Shown: positions 1-8,963, counted from the stretch's first letter. The stretch is 64,000 bases of DNA from CAYUET01 sp964443875 (GCA_964443875.1 CAYUET010000011.1:1-64000), one strand, 5' to 3'. A program made the numbers and translations. Notes: a model not told the origin generated them from the sequence alone.

Positions 1-212
1 TTTCATTGCATTAACATATGTTATGAATTCTGTCAGATCGTATTGGCGAAACTTCCGTTATACTCATCATCTCTGAGCGCAGTTAATACAATGACAGGGA
101 TAAATTTCAGGATAGTGGATAATTTGATATTTTTCAAAGTATTCAAACCTCCGCCTGCGGGGATCATTAAATCGGAAATAATCAGGTCAGGCCTTTTCCG
201 GTAAAAACTATT
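1..212 (-). pseudogene. Response-regulator receiver domain, partial and frameshifted
   Basis: On the minus strand an open stretch from 212 to a TGA at 33-35 reads like the middle of a receiver domain: RPDLIISDLMIP carries the phospho-acceptor Asp and PVIVLTA the conserved switch Thr. After FANT the reading hits the stop, but shifting one base gives DLTEFITYVNAMK, which continues the receiver fold towards position 1. So one frameshift interrupts the domain, and the rest lies outside the window. No start codon is seen. The open stretch begins directly after, and in the same frame as, the stop of the ferritin-like gene, so the domain's 5' part is missing. It is either a decaying gene or an assembly error; the missing 5' part favours decay. 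Confidence 0.6.
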
Positions 213-650
213 TCATTTGCCAATATGATATTCCTGGATTCTTCTGGCATGATCCTTATCCGAAAAATTCAAAGTTTGAAAAACACGGACAGTTTCCTCA
301 GAGGCATTTTTTTCAAGAATCGCCTGATAATGAGATTCTCCGGCATTCTTTTCCAGCAGATAGCCGAGGTTTACAGCCTCTTGCAGCGTTGGAGGAGAAG
401 TCTTAAATCGCTCCATTCTTTTTTCAATATCTTCCACAATTTGAATAATAATAGCTTTATCGATTATTTTTAAGCCCGGGGGAAGAAACTTTCTATAATT
501 TTCAAGTATTGAGGCATGATCCAGTTCCTCCTGAACAAGCTGATCCCAGAAACTGGATTCATCAGGAAAAATTTCACTGAAGTACTTATAAAGGGAAGAA
601 AGAGTCATTTCGAGCTTAATCATACAGTCTATACTATTGTCGTTGGTCAT
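213..650 (-). CDS. Ferritin-like/rubrerythrin-type small protein
   Basis: A 145-residue all-helical protein with the spacing of metal ligands seen in ferritin-like four-helix bundles. EELDH (residues 41-45, ExxH) lies in one helix. LEKNAGESHY (about 99-108) and DKDH (131-134, DxxH) lie in later ones. Members of this superfamily bind a di-iron centre and act in iron handling or peroxide/oxygen defence; which applies here cannot be told. A good ribosome site (GGAAAGGA) precedes the ATG. It is followed directly by a broken receiver domain, so its original neighbourhood may be disturbed. The superfamily is fairly clear, the specific role is not. Confidence 0.6.
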   Translation of the reverse strand: MTNDNSIDCMIKLEMTLSSLYKYFSEIFPDESSFWDQLVQEELDHASILENYRKFLPPGLKIIDKAIIIQIVEDIEKRMERFKTSPPTLQEAVNLGYLLEKNAGESHYQAILEKNASEETVRVFQTLNFSDKDHARRIQEYHIGK

Positions 651-1146
651 ATTTTCCTTTCCTGCCTAAGCATCCCCCTATCTCCCTAAAATACAGAACT
701 TCCACGGATTGGAAGGGTTATTCAAAACTAAAAAAACGATAAAAGGGATAAGGCAAAAATATGGGTTATATTTTTTATCACCAGGATAAAAAATATTTTA
801 AAAAAAACAAACTCTTCAGGCAGAGAGACTGTCGGAAAAGTGAAAGCAGGGTAAAGAAAATCAGCTATGAAGGCTCCAGTCTGTAACATACTTAATCCTC
901 ATAGAGTTAGCTAATATTATAATAACAAATACTAACAGATATTAACAGAATATTCTCTTAGAATGAGAGAAATAGCAGGGGTTTAGAAAAAAGTGAAATT
1001 TATGGAGCAGGTAAATCAAAAACAGAAAAGAGGAACGAACCGATCAGTGTTGAGACGGCTTCATCCTCTTTCATCAGGAATCTTTTATTTTAATCTGAGA
1101 ATTGATCTTATTGAATTTTGCGAGTGCAATCTCTTTATTCCGGGAT
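651..1146. other. Intergenic stretch, nothing recognised
   Basis: About 500 AT-rich bases between the ferritin-like gene and the adhE terminator. I see no open frame with a credible start and ribosome site, no tRNA-like fold and no clear repeat. The promoter of the ferritin-like gene presumably lies in its left part, but no convincing -35/-10 pair stood out. Confidence 0.5.
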
Positions 1147-1181
1147 AAAAAACCGGATCTGCCCTTTGACAGGCAGACCCG
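1147..1181 (-). terminator. Rho-independent terminator of adhE
   Basis: A 10-bp stem (1054-style arms at 1154-1163 and 1172-1181) with one G-U pair and a 7-base loop, followed in the minus direction by six Us. It starts about 20 bases after the adhE stop. Confidence 0.85.
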
Positions 1182-1203
1182 ATCTCTCAAGGAAAACAAT
1201 CAA

Positions 1204-3807
1204 TTATTTATCGATGCCTTCATAGGCATTCCGGTATATCCCTTTCAGCTCTTCAATGAACGGATAGCGGGGATTTGCCCCCGTACATTGATCATCAAAG
1301 GCAAGCTCTGACAACTCATCCACTTTGGCTTCAAAGTCTTTCTTATCCACGCCGGCATCCGCTATGGAAAGAGGAATATCCAGCTGTTTTTTCATCTCCG
1401 TAAGGGCATTGATGAGCGCGTCCACCTTATCGGAATTCGTTTTTCCCTTTAACCCCAGAGCGGTTGCAAGCTCCGCGTAACGTTCTTCAGATACCGGGAA
1501 TTTATACTGGGGAAACGCTGTCAGTTTATTCGGATTATTCGTCTGGTTGAAACGGATGACCTGATTAATGAGGAGCGCATTGGCAAGTCCGTGAGGGATA
1601 TGAAACTCCGCGCCCATTTTATGGGCAAGGGAATGGCAGATTCCTAAAAAGGCATTGGCAAAAGCCATACCAGCCATGGTTGCGGCATAGTGTACTTTTT
1701 CTTTTGCCTCGATATCCTTAGATCCGTTTTTATAGGAAGCCGGAAGATATTTAAAAAGATTCTTCAGAGCCTCCACCGCAATTCCGCTGGTGAACTCTGT
1801 TGAAAAAACAGAGACATAAGCTTCTATGGCATGGGTAATCGCATCAATGCCTGAATATGCGGTCAGTTTTGGAGGCATGGAGATCACCAGTTCCGGGTCA
1901 ATAATCGCCATATCCGGGGTCAGTTCATAATCCGCAAGAGGATATTTGTAACCCGTTTTTTCATCGGTAATCACGGCAAAGGGGGTGACTTCAGAACCGG
2001 TCCCTGAGGTGGTGGGAATGGCCACCATCACGGATTTTTTTCCTAATTTCGGAAAAGTATAAATTCTTTTGCGAATATCCATAAAGCGTAAGGCAAGGCC
2101 CTCAAACTTGCTTTCCGGGTTTTCATACATGAGCCACATGATTTTCGCAGCGTCCATGGGGGACCCGCCTCCGAGTGCGATAATCACATCCGGTTTAAAC
2201 ACATTCATGATCGCCATGCCTTTCTGGACTGTGGCAAGAGTGGGATCAGGTTCGACTTCATAGAAAATTTCATATTCAATTTTCATCTGGTCCAGTATAT
2301 TGGTGACCTTGTCGGTGATTCCCAGATCAAAAAGAGGCTTATCCGTAATAATGACCGCTCTTTTTTTACCGGTCAGATCTTCGAGGGCGACAGGCAGAGA
2401 GCCGTATTTAAAATAAATTTTTTGAGGAACACGGAACCACAGCATATTCTCTCTCCTTTCCGCAACGGTTTTCAAATTGATCAGATGTTTCACCCCGACA
2501 TTTTCACTCACAGAATTTCCGCCCCATGACCCGCATCCCAGGGTAAGAGAAGGTTCAAGTTTGAAATTATAAATATCACCGATTGCCCCGTGGGAAGAAG
2601 GCATGTTAATAAGAACTCTTCCGGTTTTCATCTTATCCTGAAAATAGGAGACCCTGTCCTTATTCTGAGGATCCGTATAAAGAACCGAGGTATGACCGAT
2701 TCCGCCAAGCGTGACGAGCCGGATTGCCTGGTCTACGGCATTTTTAAAATCCAAAGCCTTATAAAGGGCAAGGATGGGAGATAATTTTTCATTGGCAAAG
2801 GGCTCATTAATGTCAATCGTCTGAGTCTCACCGATCAGAATCTTGGTATCTGCAGGGACTTCAATTCCAGCCATTTTTGCAATATTCAGAGCCGTCTGCC
2901 CTACGATTTCGGCATTCAGTTTACCATTTACAAACATCGTGTGGGCCACTTTTTTGCGCTGATCCTTGTTAAGGATATATCCGCCTCTGGCGGTCAATTC
3001 GCTGACCACTTCGTCATATTTATCCGCCACAACCACAAGAGACTGTTCTGAAGCGCAGATGACTCCGTTATCAAAAGTCTTGCTCACGATTACGGAATTG
3101 ACAGCCATACGGATATCCGCGGTTTCATCAATCACGGCCGGGGTGTTGCCCGCCCCGACACCCAAAGCGGGCTTGCCGGAACTATAGGCCGCCTTGACCA
3201 TGCCTGGTCCGCCGGTGGCGAGGATAAGATTGATATCCGGATGATGCATGAGATAATTGCTGCGTTCCACAGTAGGATCCTCAATCCATCCGATGATGCC
3301 TTCGGGAGCGCCGGCCTGAACAGCAGCGTCCAAAATAAGTTTGGCTGTGGCAATGGTGCAGTTTTTTGCACGGGGATGAGGGGAAAAAATAATGCCGTTT
3401 CGCGTTTTAAGTGCGATGAGTGATTTAAAAATTGCCGTGGAGGTCGGGTTGGTAGTCGGTACGATTCCGGCAATGATTCCTATAGGTTCTGCCACTTTTT
3501 TGAGACCGAACGTCATATCATTGTCAACCACGCCGCAGGTTTTCACATCCTTGTAACAATTGTAGATGAATTCTGAAGCAAAATGATTTTTTATGACTTT
3601 GTCTTCCATGATTCCCATGCGTGTTTCTTCAACCGCCATTTTCGCAAGACGAATACGGTTACTGTTGGCGATAAGGGCGGCATGACGAAAAATCTCATCC
3701 ACCTTTTCCTGTGAAAATTCGGCAAATTTTCTCTGTGCTTCTTTTGTACGCTTAATCATTTCATCCAGGGGATCTGTTTTTACTTCTTTTTTATCTGTCT
3801 GTACCAT
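1204..3807 (-). CDS. adhE: Bifunctional acetaldehyde-CoA/alcohol dehydrogenase
   Basis: Reduces acetyl-CoA to acetaldehyde and then to ethanol, oxidising two NADH; it regenerates NAD+ in fermentation. The 867 residues match the family's usual 860-890. The N-terminal aldehyde dehydrogenase half has the nucleotide-binding region GVGAGNTP (216-223) and the catalytic Cys251 in NGVICASEQS. A linker at about 440-460 leads to the iron-type alcohol dehydrogenase half, with GGGSPMDAAK (546-555) for NAD and the iron ligands in SGIDAITHAIEAY (652-664), ICHSLAHKMG (723-732) and HIPHG (736-740). AAGGAGGAA precedes the ATG. It stands alone between two terminators, with its own promoter and palindromic sites upstream. 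All catalytic motifs are intact. Confidence 0.97.
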   Translation of the reverse strand: MVQTDKKEVKTDPLDEMIKRTKEAQRKFAEFSQEKVDEIFRHAALIANSNRIRLAKMAVEETRMGIMEDKVIKNHFASEFIYNCYKDVKTCGVVDNDMTFGLKKVAEPIGIIAGIVPTTNPTSTAIFKSLIALKTRNGIIFSPHPRAKNCTIATAKLILDAAVQAGAPEGIIGWIEDPTVERSNYLMHHPDINLILATGGPGMVKAAYSSGKPALGVGAGNTPAVIDETADIRMAVNSVIVSKTFDNGVICASEQSLVVVADKYDEVVSELTARGGYILNKDQRKKVAHTMFVNGKLNAEIVGQTALNIAKMAGIEVPADTKILIGETQTIDINEPFANEKLSPILALYKALDFKNAVDQAIRLVTLGGIGHTSVLYTDPQNKDRVSYFQDKMKTGRVLINMPSSHGAIGDIYNFKLEPSLTLGCGSWGGNSVSENVGVKHLINLKTVAERRENMLWFRVPQKIYFKYGSLPVALEDLTGKKRAVIITDKPLFDLGITDKVTNILDQMKIEYEIFYEVEPDPTLATVQKGMAIMNVFKPDVIIALGGGSPMDAAKIMWLMYENPESKFEGLALRFMDIRKRIYTFPKLGKKSVMVAIPTTSGTGSEVTPFAVITDEKTGYKYPLADYELTPDMAIIDPELVISMPPKLTAYSGIDAITHAIEAYVSVFSTEFTSGIAVEALKNLFKYLPASYKNGSKDIEAKEKVHYAATMAGMAFANAFLGICHSLAHKMGAEFHIPHGLANALLINQVIRFNQTNNPNKLTAFPQYKFPVSEERYAELATALGLKGKTNSDKVDALINALTEMKKQLDIPLSIADAGVDKKDFEAKVDELSELAFDDQCTGANPRYPFIEELKGIYRNAYEGIDK

Positions 3808-3830
3808 GGCGTGTTCCTCCTTGAGTTAAA

Positions 3831-3850
3831 ATCGATATATATTTATCGAT
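3831..3850. promoter_or_regulatory. Palindrome in the adhE leader, possible operator
   Basis: ATCGATATATATTTATCGAT lies about 25 bases upstream of the adhE start. Two ATCGAT arms flank an AT spacer. The same TATCGATA core recurs at 3977-3984 next to the proposed -10, which suggests one repressor bound at two sites. I cannot name the factor. It does not resemble the Rex box seen at 8946. Confidence 0.4.
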
Positions 3851-3976
3851 ACAAGATTAAAATTTTTTCAGTTGTTTACAGGGTGTGAAAATTTACTCAT
3901 AAAAGCCTCCTTGACCTGTGCGCTGCGCACTTAAAACGGTTAACTTAAATCTATATTATTTTATCTATAAATTATT

Positions 3977-4014
3977 ATCGATATATTTTTATCTAAAATA
4001 TCGCCGTCTGTCAA
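3977..4014 (-). promoter_or_regulatory. Putative adhE promoter with overlapping TATCGATA site
   Basis: On the minus strand a consensus TTGACA (4014-4009), a 17-base spacer and TAAAAA (3991-3986) form a plausible housekeeping promoter. The -35 is perfect and the -10 matches in four of six positions. The palindrome TATCGATA (3977-3984) sits just after the -10, where a bound repressor would block initiation. This leaves a leader of about 170 bases. Confidence 0.45.
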
Positions 4015-4080
4015 CAGATTTTTAAATAAAATAAAACATTTTTTAATAAACAACCCCAAAGCTCACTGCGAAGTATCTAA

Positions 4081-4382
4081 AGTCATTCCGAACAAATGAG
4101 GGGAATCTGGTGTAGTGTATCTTTTAGACCGATACATCCTTTGAACGTCATTGCGAGGAACTCCGCGACGAAGCAATCTCGTCAAATAGATCTTTATATT
4201 CCGGATTGTGTTCTATTATTAATTCTGATTAGTCATTAAATAAACATAACCTTGCTTCTTCATGTCCGTTCCTTCGGGATTGCGTTGCAATGACAATAAA
4301 AAGCACATATCATGACGTTATATTACAACAGATTTCCCGCTGCTGCAGGGAATGACAATCCGCAGCAGACTGCGGGGAATTG
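4081..4382. repeat. Cluster of dispersed intergenic repeat units
   Basis: Between adhE and the hydA terminator lie several short units found again elsewhere in the window. AGTCATTCCGAACAAA followed by GAATCTGG (4081-4110) recurs almost exactly at 13997-14025. GTCATTGCGAGG with GAAGCAATCT (4147-4179) recurs as an inverted pair at 63358-63428. A CCGCAGCAG/CTGCTGC hairpin fills 4335-4378. No gene is visible here. Such small palindromic units are common in intergenic DNA of many bacteria. Confidence 0.6.
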
Positions 4383-4396
4383 CACCCATAGAGATT

Positions 4397-4438
4397 AAAA
4401 AAAAAGCCTCCGGAGAAACTTCCCCGGAGGCTTTTTTT
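4397..4438 (-). terminator. Rho-independent terminator of hydCBA
   Basis: GCCTCCGG (4406-4413) pairs perfectly with CCGGAGGC (4424-4431) around a 10-base loop. Nine As on the left give a U-tract for minus-strand transcripts, and seven Ts on the right allow it to work in the other direction too. It lies 12 bases beyond the hydA stop. Confidence 0.93.
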
Positions 4439-4449
4439 CTATGATGATC

Positions 4450-6186
4450 TTAGTCCAGATTCTTCTGCGTGTAGTGCGTATGCAGAAGCTCATGGGCCTT
4501 ATGGCTTCCGGGTTCCCCCAGATAGTCTTTATAAAGCTTCTGAATGGAAGGATTCTCATGGGAACGGCGGATTTTCTTGTTTCCGTCTTCCTTGTAAAGA
4601 CCTTCCATGCGCTGCTTCACAAGCTCCATATGTCCGTGCTTGTAAGGCTGACCGCCTCCGTTGACACATCCGCCCGGGCAGGCCATGATTTCGATGGCAT
4701 GATATTTCTTTTCCCCGGACTGAATTTTTTCAAGGATCTTTCTTGCATTGCCAAGGCCGGAGGTCACGACCACATCCAGCTTAATTCCGGCAATTTCAAC
4801 GACCGCTTCTTTAATACCTTCCAGGCCCCGAACTTCCTTGAAGTCAATCTTATCCAGATTTTTTCCGGTCAGAAGAAAACTGACGGTTCTTAAAGCCGCC
4901 TCCAATACCCCTCCGCTTGCGCCAAAGATTACGCCGGCACCTGTGGATTCTCCGAGGGGGCTATCAAACTCACTATCCTCAAGGGAGGCAAAATCAATTC
5001 CGGCTTCCTTGATCATATGAATGAGTTCACGGGTGGTGATCACATAATCCACATCCGGAACATTATTTCGGGTGAACTCGTCACGTCTTGCTTCATATTT
5101 TTTAGCAAGGCAGGGCATGATCGAAACCATGGTCAGGTCTTCCGGTTTGATCCCGATTTTTTCCACATAGAATGTCTTTGCAATCGCGCCAAACATCTGC
5201 TGAGGCGATTTGCAGGTTGAAGGGATATTCAAAAGATCCGGGAACTGGTATTCCAGAAAATTAACCCATCCGGGGCAGCAGGAAGTCAGAATCGGAAGAT
5301 TTTCATTTTTCTTGATTCTTTCTATGATTTCATGAGCTTCTTCCATGATCGTGAGGTCCGCGGCGAAATCCGTATCAAAAACAGCATCAAAGCCGAGCAT
5401 TTTCAGGGCAGTGACCAGTTTTCCGGTCACCGGCTCTCCTGCAGGAAGCCCGAATTCTTCCGCCAGGGCCACACGCACGGCGGGAGCTGTCTGCACAGCG
5501 ACTTTTTTAGTGGGATGATTGATTGCGCCCCAGACTTCCCCGATGTAGGACATTTCCGTCAAAGCGCCTGTAGGGCAGGCCGTCACACACAATCCGCAGA
5601 AGGTGCAGGCCGTCTTATTCTGAGGCAGATGATAGGCGGTGGAAACCACCACATCAAACCCCCTGCCCACTGCGGACAGAATGTTGCAGGTCTGAATTTC
5701 ATTGCACACCACTTCACAGCGGCGGCACATGATGCATTTGCTCTGATCGCGGATCAGGGAAAAGCTCGAAGTGTCTTTCTCATAGGTTGACACCGCGCCC
5801 TTGTATTGAATTTTCCGGACATTCAGGTCTGCGGCAATTTTCTGAAGCTGACAGTCATTATTTTTGGGGCAGATCAGGCAGTCATTGGGGTGATTGGACA
5901 ATAAAAGTTCCACATTGGTTCTTCTTGCCTTAATGGCTCTGGGGGTATTGGTTTTCACCACCATTCCCTCAGCGGCGAGGGTCGCACAGGCGGGAGCCAG
6001 ATTTCTGCGCCCTTCAATTTCAACCACACAGACGCGGCAGGACGCCACACGGTTGATTTTTTCCATTCCCGGAAACTCATAATGACAAAGGGTAGGAATA
6101 TCAATATTCACTTCTTTTGCGGCGTCCAGCACAGTCGTTCCCTTGGGAACGCTGATTTTTTTATTATTGATGGTAAGATTAATCAT
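4450..6186 (-). CDS. hydA: [FeFe]-hydrogenase catalytic subunit, NAD-linked trimeric type
   Basis: Makes or consumes H2 at the H-cluster as part of a HydABC/Hnd-type complex. Domains in order: plant-type [2Fe-2S] ferredoxin (Cys34, 50, 53, 67), a His-Cys3 [4Fe-4S] site (His99, Cys103, 106, 112), and two [4Fe-4S] ferredoxin motifs (about 151-167 and 194-204). The H-cluster domain follows with TSCCPGW (301-307), MPCLAKK (357-363) and MACPGGC (501-507), then a C-terminal small-subunit-like tail. All H-cluster ligands and the proton-relay Cys303 are present. The 578 residues suit HndD/HydA. The gene follows hydB after 12 bases with AGGAGAT before the ATG. Electron bifurcation with ferredoxin and NAD is inferred from the subunit set. 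Confidence 0.95.
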   Translation of the reverse strand: MINLTINNKKISVPKGTTVLDAAKEVNIDIPTLCHYEFPGMEKINRVASCRVCVVEIEGRRNLAPACATLAAEGMVVKTNTPRAIKARRTNVELLLSNHPNDCLICPKNNDCQLQKIAADLNVRKIQYKGAVSTYEKDTSSFSLIRDQSKCIMCRRCEVVCNEIQTCNILSAVGRGFDVVVSTAYHLPQNKTACTFCGLCVTACPTGALTEMSYIGEVWGAINHPTKKVAVQTAPAVRVALAEEFGLPAGEPVTGKLVTALKMLGFDAVFDTDFAADLTIMEEAHEIIERIKKNENLPILTSCCPGWVNFLEYQFPDLLNIPSTCKSPQQMFGAIAKTFYVEKIGIKPEDLTMVSIMPCLAKKYEARRDEFTRNNVPDVDYVITTRELIHMIKEAGIDFASLEDSEFDSPLGESTGAGVIFGASGGVLEAALRTVSFLLTGKNLDKIDFKEVRGLEGIKEAVVEIAGIKLDVVVTSGLGNARKILEKIQSGEKKYHAIEIMACPGGCVNGGGQPYKHGHMELVKQRMEGLYKEDGNKKIRRSHENPSIQKLYKDYLGEPGSHKAHELLHTHYTQKNLD

Positions 6187-6198
6187 GAATGGTATCTC

Positions 6199-8085
6199 CT
6201 ATCGTATCTCAATGGCGTTGAATTTACACTTGGACTTGCAGGCTCCGCATTTGATGCACTTAGTTTCATCAATCTTGAATTTCTTCTTGATTTCACCGCT
6301 GATGCAGTTAACCGGGCATACGCGTGAACAGGCGGAACAGCCGACGCACTTGGACTCATTGACGACATATTTCAGAAGCTTGGTGCAGGCTTTGGCTGGG
6401 CAGCGTCTTTCCTTCACATGTGCCACATACTCATCAAAGAAATACTTCAGGGTGCTCAATACAGGATTCGGGGAAGTCTGACCGAGGCCGCAAAGGGCAG
6501 TATCCTTGATGATATTGGAAAGCTCCTTGAGGTCATCGAGGTCCTTCATGGTTCCCTTGCCCTCTGTGATGCGGGTCAGGATTTCGAGAAGCCGGGTATT
6601 CCCTATGCGGCAGGGAGTACAGCGGCCGCAGGATTCCTCCTTGGTAAACTCAAGGTAAAACTTGGCCACATTCACCATGCAGTTATCTTCATCGAGCACG
6701 ATCATTCCTCCGGAACCCATCATGGAACCGATGGAAATCAGGTTGTCATAGTCAATCGGCGTATCGAGCATGGCGGCAGGAATACATCCTCCGGAAGGTC
6801 CTCCGGTCTGAACCGCCTTGAACTGCTTGTTGTTCTTGATTCCTCCGCCCACGTCATAAATAATTTCGCGCAGGGTGGTTCCCATGGGGATTTCCACAAG
6901 ACCCACATTGTTGATTTTTCCGGCAAGCGCGAACACTTTGGTTCCCTTGCTTTTTGGCGTCCCGATGGAGGCGAACCAGTCCGCACCGTTTAAAATAATG
7001 GGGCAGACGCAGGCAAAGGTTTCCACATTGTTCACATTGGTGGGTTTCTTCCACAACCCGCTTTGGGAAGGAAAAGGCGGTTTCACGTTGGGTTCTCCGC
7101 GGCTTCCTTCAATCGAATTAAGAAGGGCTGTTTCTTCACCGCAGACAAAGGCACCTGCGCCGTAGCTCAGATTGATATCAAAGGAAAAATCGCTGCCGAG
7201 AATATTATTTCCCAGAAGTCCGCGTTCTCTTGCCTGGTTTATGGCGACTTTCAGGCGGTGAATGGCCAGCGGGTACTCTGCGCGGATATAAATAAATCCC
7301 TGGTTGGCCCCGATGACAAAACCGGCGATAGCCATGGCTTCCAGGACACTGTTGGGATCGCCTTCCAGGACGCTGCGGTCCATAAAAGCTCCCGGATCGC
7401 CCTCGTCGGCATTACAGATGATATATTTCTGTTCATTTTTTTCCTTCATGGTGATTTCCCATTTCATACCTGTGGGAAACCCTCCTCCTCCGCGTCCTCT
7501 TAAACCGCTTTTCTTGATTTCCTCGACGGTTTTTTCCCTGCCGAGTTCAAAAAGGCATTTGGCGAGGGCCTGGTAACCGTTTTCTGCGATGTATTCATTG
7601 ATATTTTCCGGATCAAGAAGTCCGCAGTTTTTAAGGGCAATACGAATCTGTTTTTTATAAAAGGGAATATCCTCCCGTTTCTCAATTTTCTGCTGGGTCA
7701 AAGGTTCGACGAACAGTAATCGTTCGACCTTTTTTCCCTGGATGATGTGTTCACCTATAATCGCTTCAGCGTCGGCGGGAGTAACGGAAACATAAAACAC
7801 ATCGTCCGGCATGATAGAGACAATGGGGCCTTTTTCACAGAAACCGAAACAGCCTGTAGGAAGGACCTGAATTGTGTCGCTCAGATTATTTTTTTCAACT
7901 TCCGCCTTAAGATTCTCAAGGATCTGTTTACTCTGGGAGGCATGACATCCCGTTCCGCCGCAGACCAGGATATATTTAGAGAATCCTGAGGGTTCGGGTT
8001 TTACTTTCCCTTCACGGACGCGGATATTGGTACTTTCTCTGTCCCTGATTTTCTTTAAAAGATCAACTGATGTAATTTTTTCCAT
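6199..8085 (-). CDS. hydB: Hydrogenase flavin subunit, NuoF-like (HydB/HndC)
   Basis: NADH- and FMN-binding subunit linking NAD(H) to the hydrogenase. An N-terminal thioredoxin-like [2Fe-2S] domain has GTGCHASQS and GCFGFCEKGP. The NuoF core follows: GLRGRGGGGFPTG for NADH/FMN, NADEGDPGAFMDR, and GAGAFVCGEETALL. Next come an SLBB region and the [4Fe-4S] motif ESCGRCTPCRIG. Two C-terminal ferredoxin motifs, CVGCSACSRVCP and CIKCGACKSKC, end the 628-residue chain. This architecture is that of the HydB/HndC subunits of bifurcating hydrogenases, rather than respiratory complex I. GAGGT precedes the start. It lies 17 bases after hydC and 12 before hydA, so the three are one transcript. Confidence 0.95.
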   Translation of the reverse strand: MEKITSVDLLKKIRDRESTNIRVREGKVKPEPSGFSKYILVCGGTGCHASQSKQILENLKAEVEKNNLSDTIQVLPTGCFGFCEKGPIVSIMPDDVFYVSVTPADAEAIIGEHIIQGKKVERLLFVEPLTQQKIEKREDIPFYKKQIRIALKNCGLLDPENINEYIAENGYQALAKCLFELGREKTVEEIKKSGLRGRGGGGFPTGMKWEITMKEKNEQKYIICNADEGDPGAFMDRSVLEGDPNSVLEAMAIAGFVIGANQGFIYIRAEYPLAIHRLKVAINQARERGLLGNNILGSDFSFDINLSYGAGAFVCGEETALLNSIEGSRGEPNVKPPFPSQSGLWKKPTNVNNVETFACVCPIILNGADWFASIGTPKSKGTKVFALAGKINNVGLVEIPMGTTLREIIYDVGGGIKNNKQFKAVQTGGPSGGCIPAAMLDTPIDYDNLISIGSMMGSGGMIVLDEDNCMVNVAKFYLEFTKEESCGRCTPCRIGNTRLLEILTRITEGKGTMKDLDDLKELSNIIKDTALCGLGQTSPNPVLSTLKYFFDEYVAHVKERRCPAKACTKLLKYVVNESKCVGCSACSRVCPVNCISGEIKKKFKIDETKCIKCGACKSKCKFNAIEIR

Positions 8086-8102
8086 GGGTTTACCTCAAAA
8101 TA

Positions 8103-8618
8103 TTAATTAAATTTTTTAATCAGGCCGTCCACCATATCGGGGGTCAGCTTGCCGTACACTTCGTCATCGATAATGACAACCGGAGCAAGACCGCATGCTC
8201 CGACACAACGCAGAGAAGAGAGTGTAAATTTCCCGTCTTCGGTAGTCTGCCCATTTTTAATTTTGAGTTTATTTTCAAACTCCTTCAAAACATTCTCAGC
8301 GCCTCTCACATAGCATGCCGTTCCCATGCACACATTAATCACATGATCCCCTTTGGGTTCCATGGTGAAATAAGAATAAAAGGTAACAACACCAAAGACT
8401 TTGGCGGGGCTGACATCCAGCTTATCCGCGATAAAAGTCTGGACCTTGGGGGGCAGGTAGCCGAAAAGCCCCTGGGCCTTATGAAGCACTTCGATTAAAA
8501 GCGCCCGATCTTTCAGATTACCTTTTTTATCCTTCTTGAGTTTGTTGATAAACTGTTCCAGTTCCTTGAACAGATTATCAGAACAGCTGCATTGTGATTC
8601 TGTTTCTGCGACAGACAT
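8103..8618 (-). CDS. hydC: Hydrogenase [2Fe-2S] subunit, NuoE-like (HydC/HndA)
   Basis: A 171-residue NuoE-type protein. A helical N-terminus (ALLIEVLHKAQGLFGYLP) is followed by a thioredoxin-like fold holding one [2Fe-2S] cluster through CMGTACYVRG and CVGACGLAP. In HydABC complexes it passes electrons between the flavin subunit and the rest. It is the first gene of hydCBA, with AAAGGAG before the ATG. The 375-base gap upstream is shared with the divergent Hfs-like operon and contains Rex-like sites, so both operons may answer to the NADH/NAD+ ratio. The family assignment is secure. Confidence 0.94.
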   Translation of the reverse strand: MSVAETESQCSCSDNLFKELEQFINKLKKDKKGNLKDRALLIEVLHKAQGLFGYLPPKVQTFIADKLDVSPAKVFGVVTFYSYFTMEPKGDHVINVCMGTACYVRGAENVLKEFENKLKIKNGQTTEDGKFTLSSLRCVGACGLAPVVIIDDEVYGKLTPDMVDGLIKKFN

Positions 8619-8895
8619 GGTTTGTCTCCTTTTATATGATGAATAAGCTTTTATCTATGCGATAAACACAAGCCTTGAGTATAATAAAAATGAACGCCGA
8701 AAAATACGAACAGCAAAGCATTTTTAAAGACTTCAATTTTTTGAGATACTATACCCTACCATATATTATATTTTAATCAATAAAATTTTATTCATTTAAA
8801 TGCATTAATTATACATTTCACACAAAAATAAAAAATCCTAAAATCCACATTTTATTATAATACAAAGGAGTAATATTTATTTAATTTAAAAAATA

Positions 8896-8913
8896 TTGTG
8901 ATTTATTTCACTT
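8896..8913. promoter_or_regulatory. Second, weaker Rex-like box
   Basis: TTGTGATTTATTTCACTT resembles the Rex consensus TTGTGAANNNNTTCACAA, with mismatches at the seventh base and at the end. It lies just upstream of the -35 of the Hfs-like promoter and may assist repression or serve the divergent hydCBA side. Confidence 0.45.
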
Positions 8914-8918
8914 TAAAA

Positions 8919-8963
8919 TTGACAACTTCCCAAAAATGATTTATATTGTGAAAAGTTTCACAA
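8919..8963 (+). promoter_or_regulatory. Promoter of the Hfs-like operon with overlapping Rex operator
   Basis: TTGACA (8919-8924), a 17-base spacer and TATATT (8942-8947) form a strong housekeeping promoter. TTGTGAAAAGTTTCACAA (8946-8963) is a perfect Rex box of the form TTGTGAANNNNTTCACAA, placed over the end of the -10 and the transcription start. Rex is the NADH-sensing repressor known to control fermentation and hydrogenase genes. A high NADH/NAD+ ratio releases it, so this operon should be switched on when electrons need disposal. The rex gene itself is not in the window. Confidence 0.85.

Noticed and set aside
3890..3910. GTGTGAAAATTTACTCA upstream of adhE as a Rex box
   Set aside because: Only the left half fits; the right half has three mismatches and the site lies far downstream of the likely promoter.
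4441..4893. Long plus-strand open frames across hydA, hydB and fusA
   Set aside because: They are antisense shadows of well-supported genes and have no ribosome sites or recognisable domains.
8619..8895. A defined promoter for hydCBA
   Set aside because: Several TATAAT-like sequences exist in this AT-rich gap, but none has a -35 at the proper distance.
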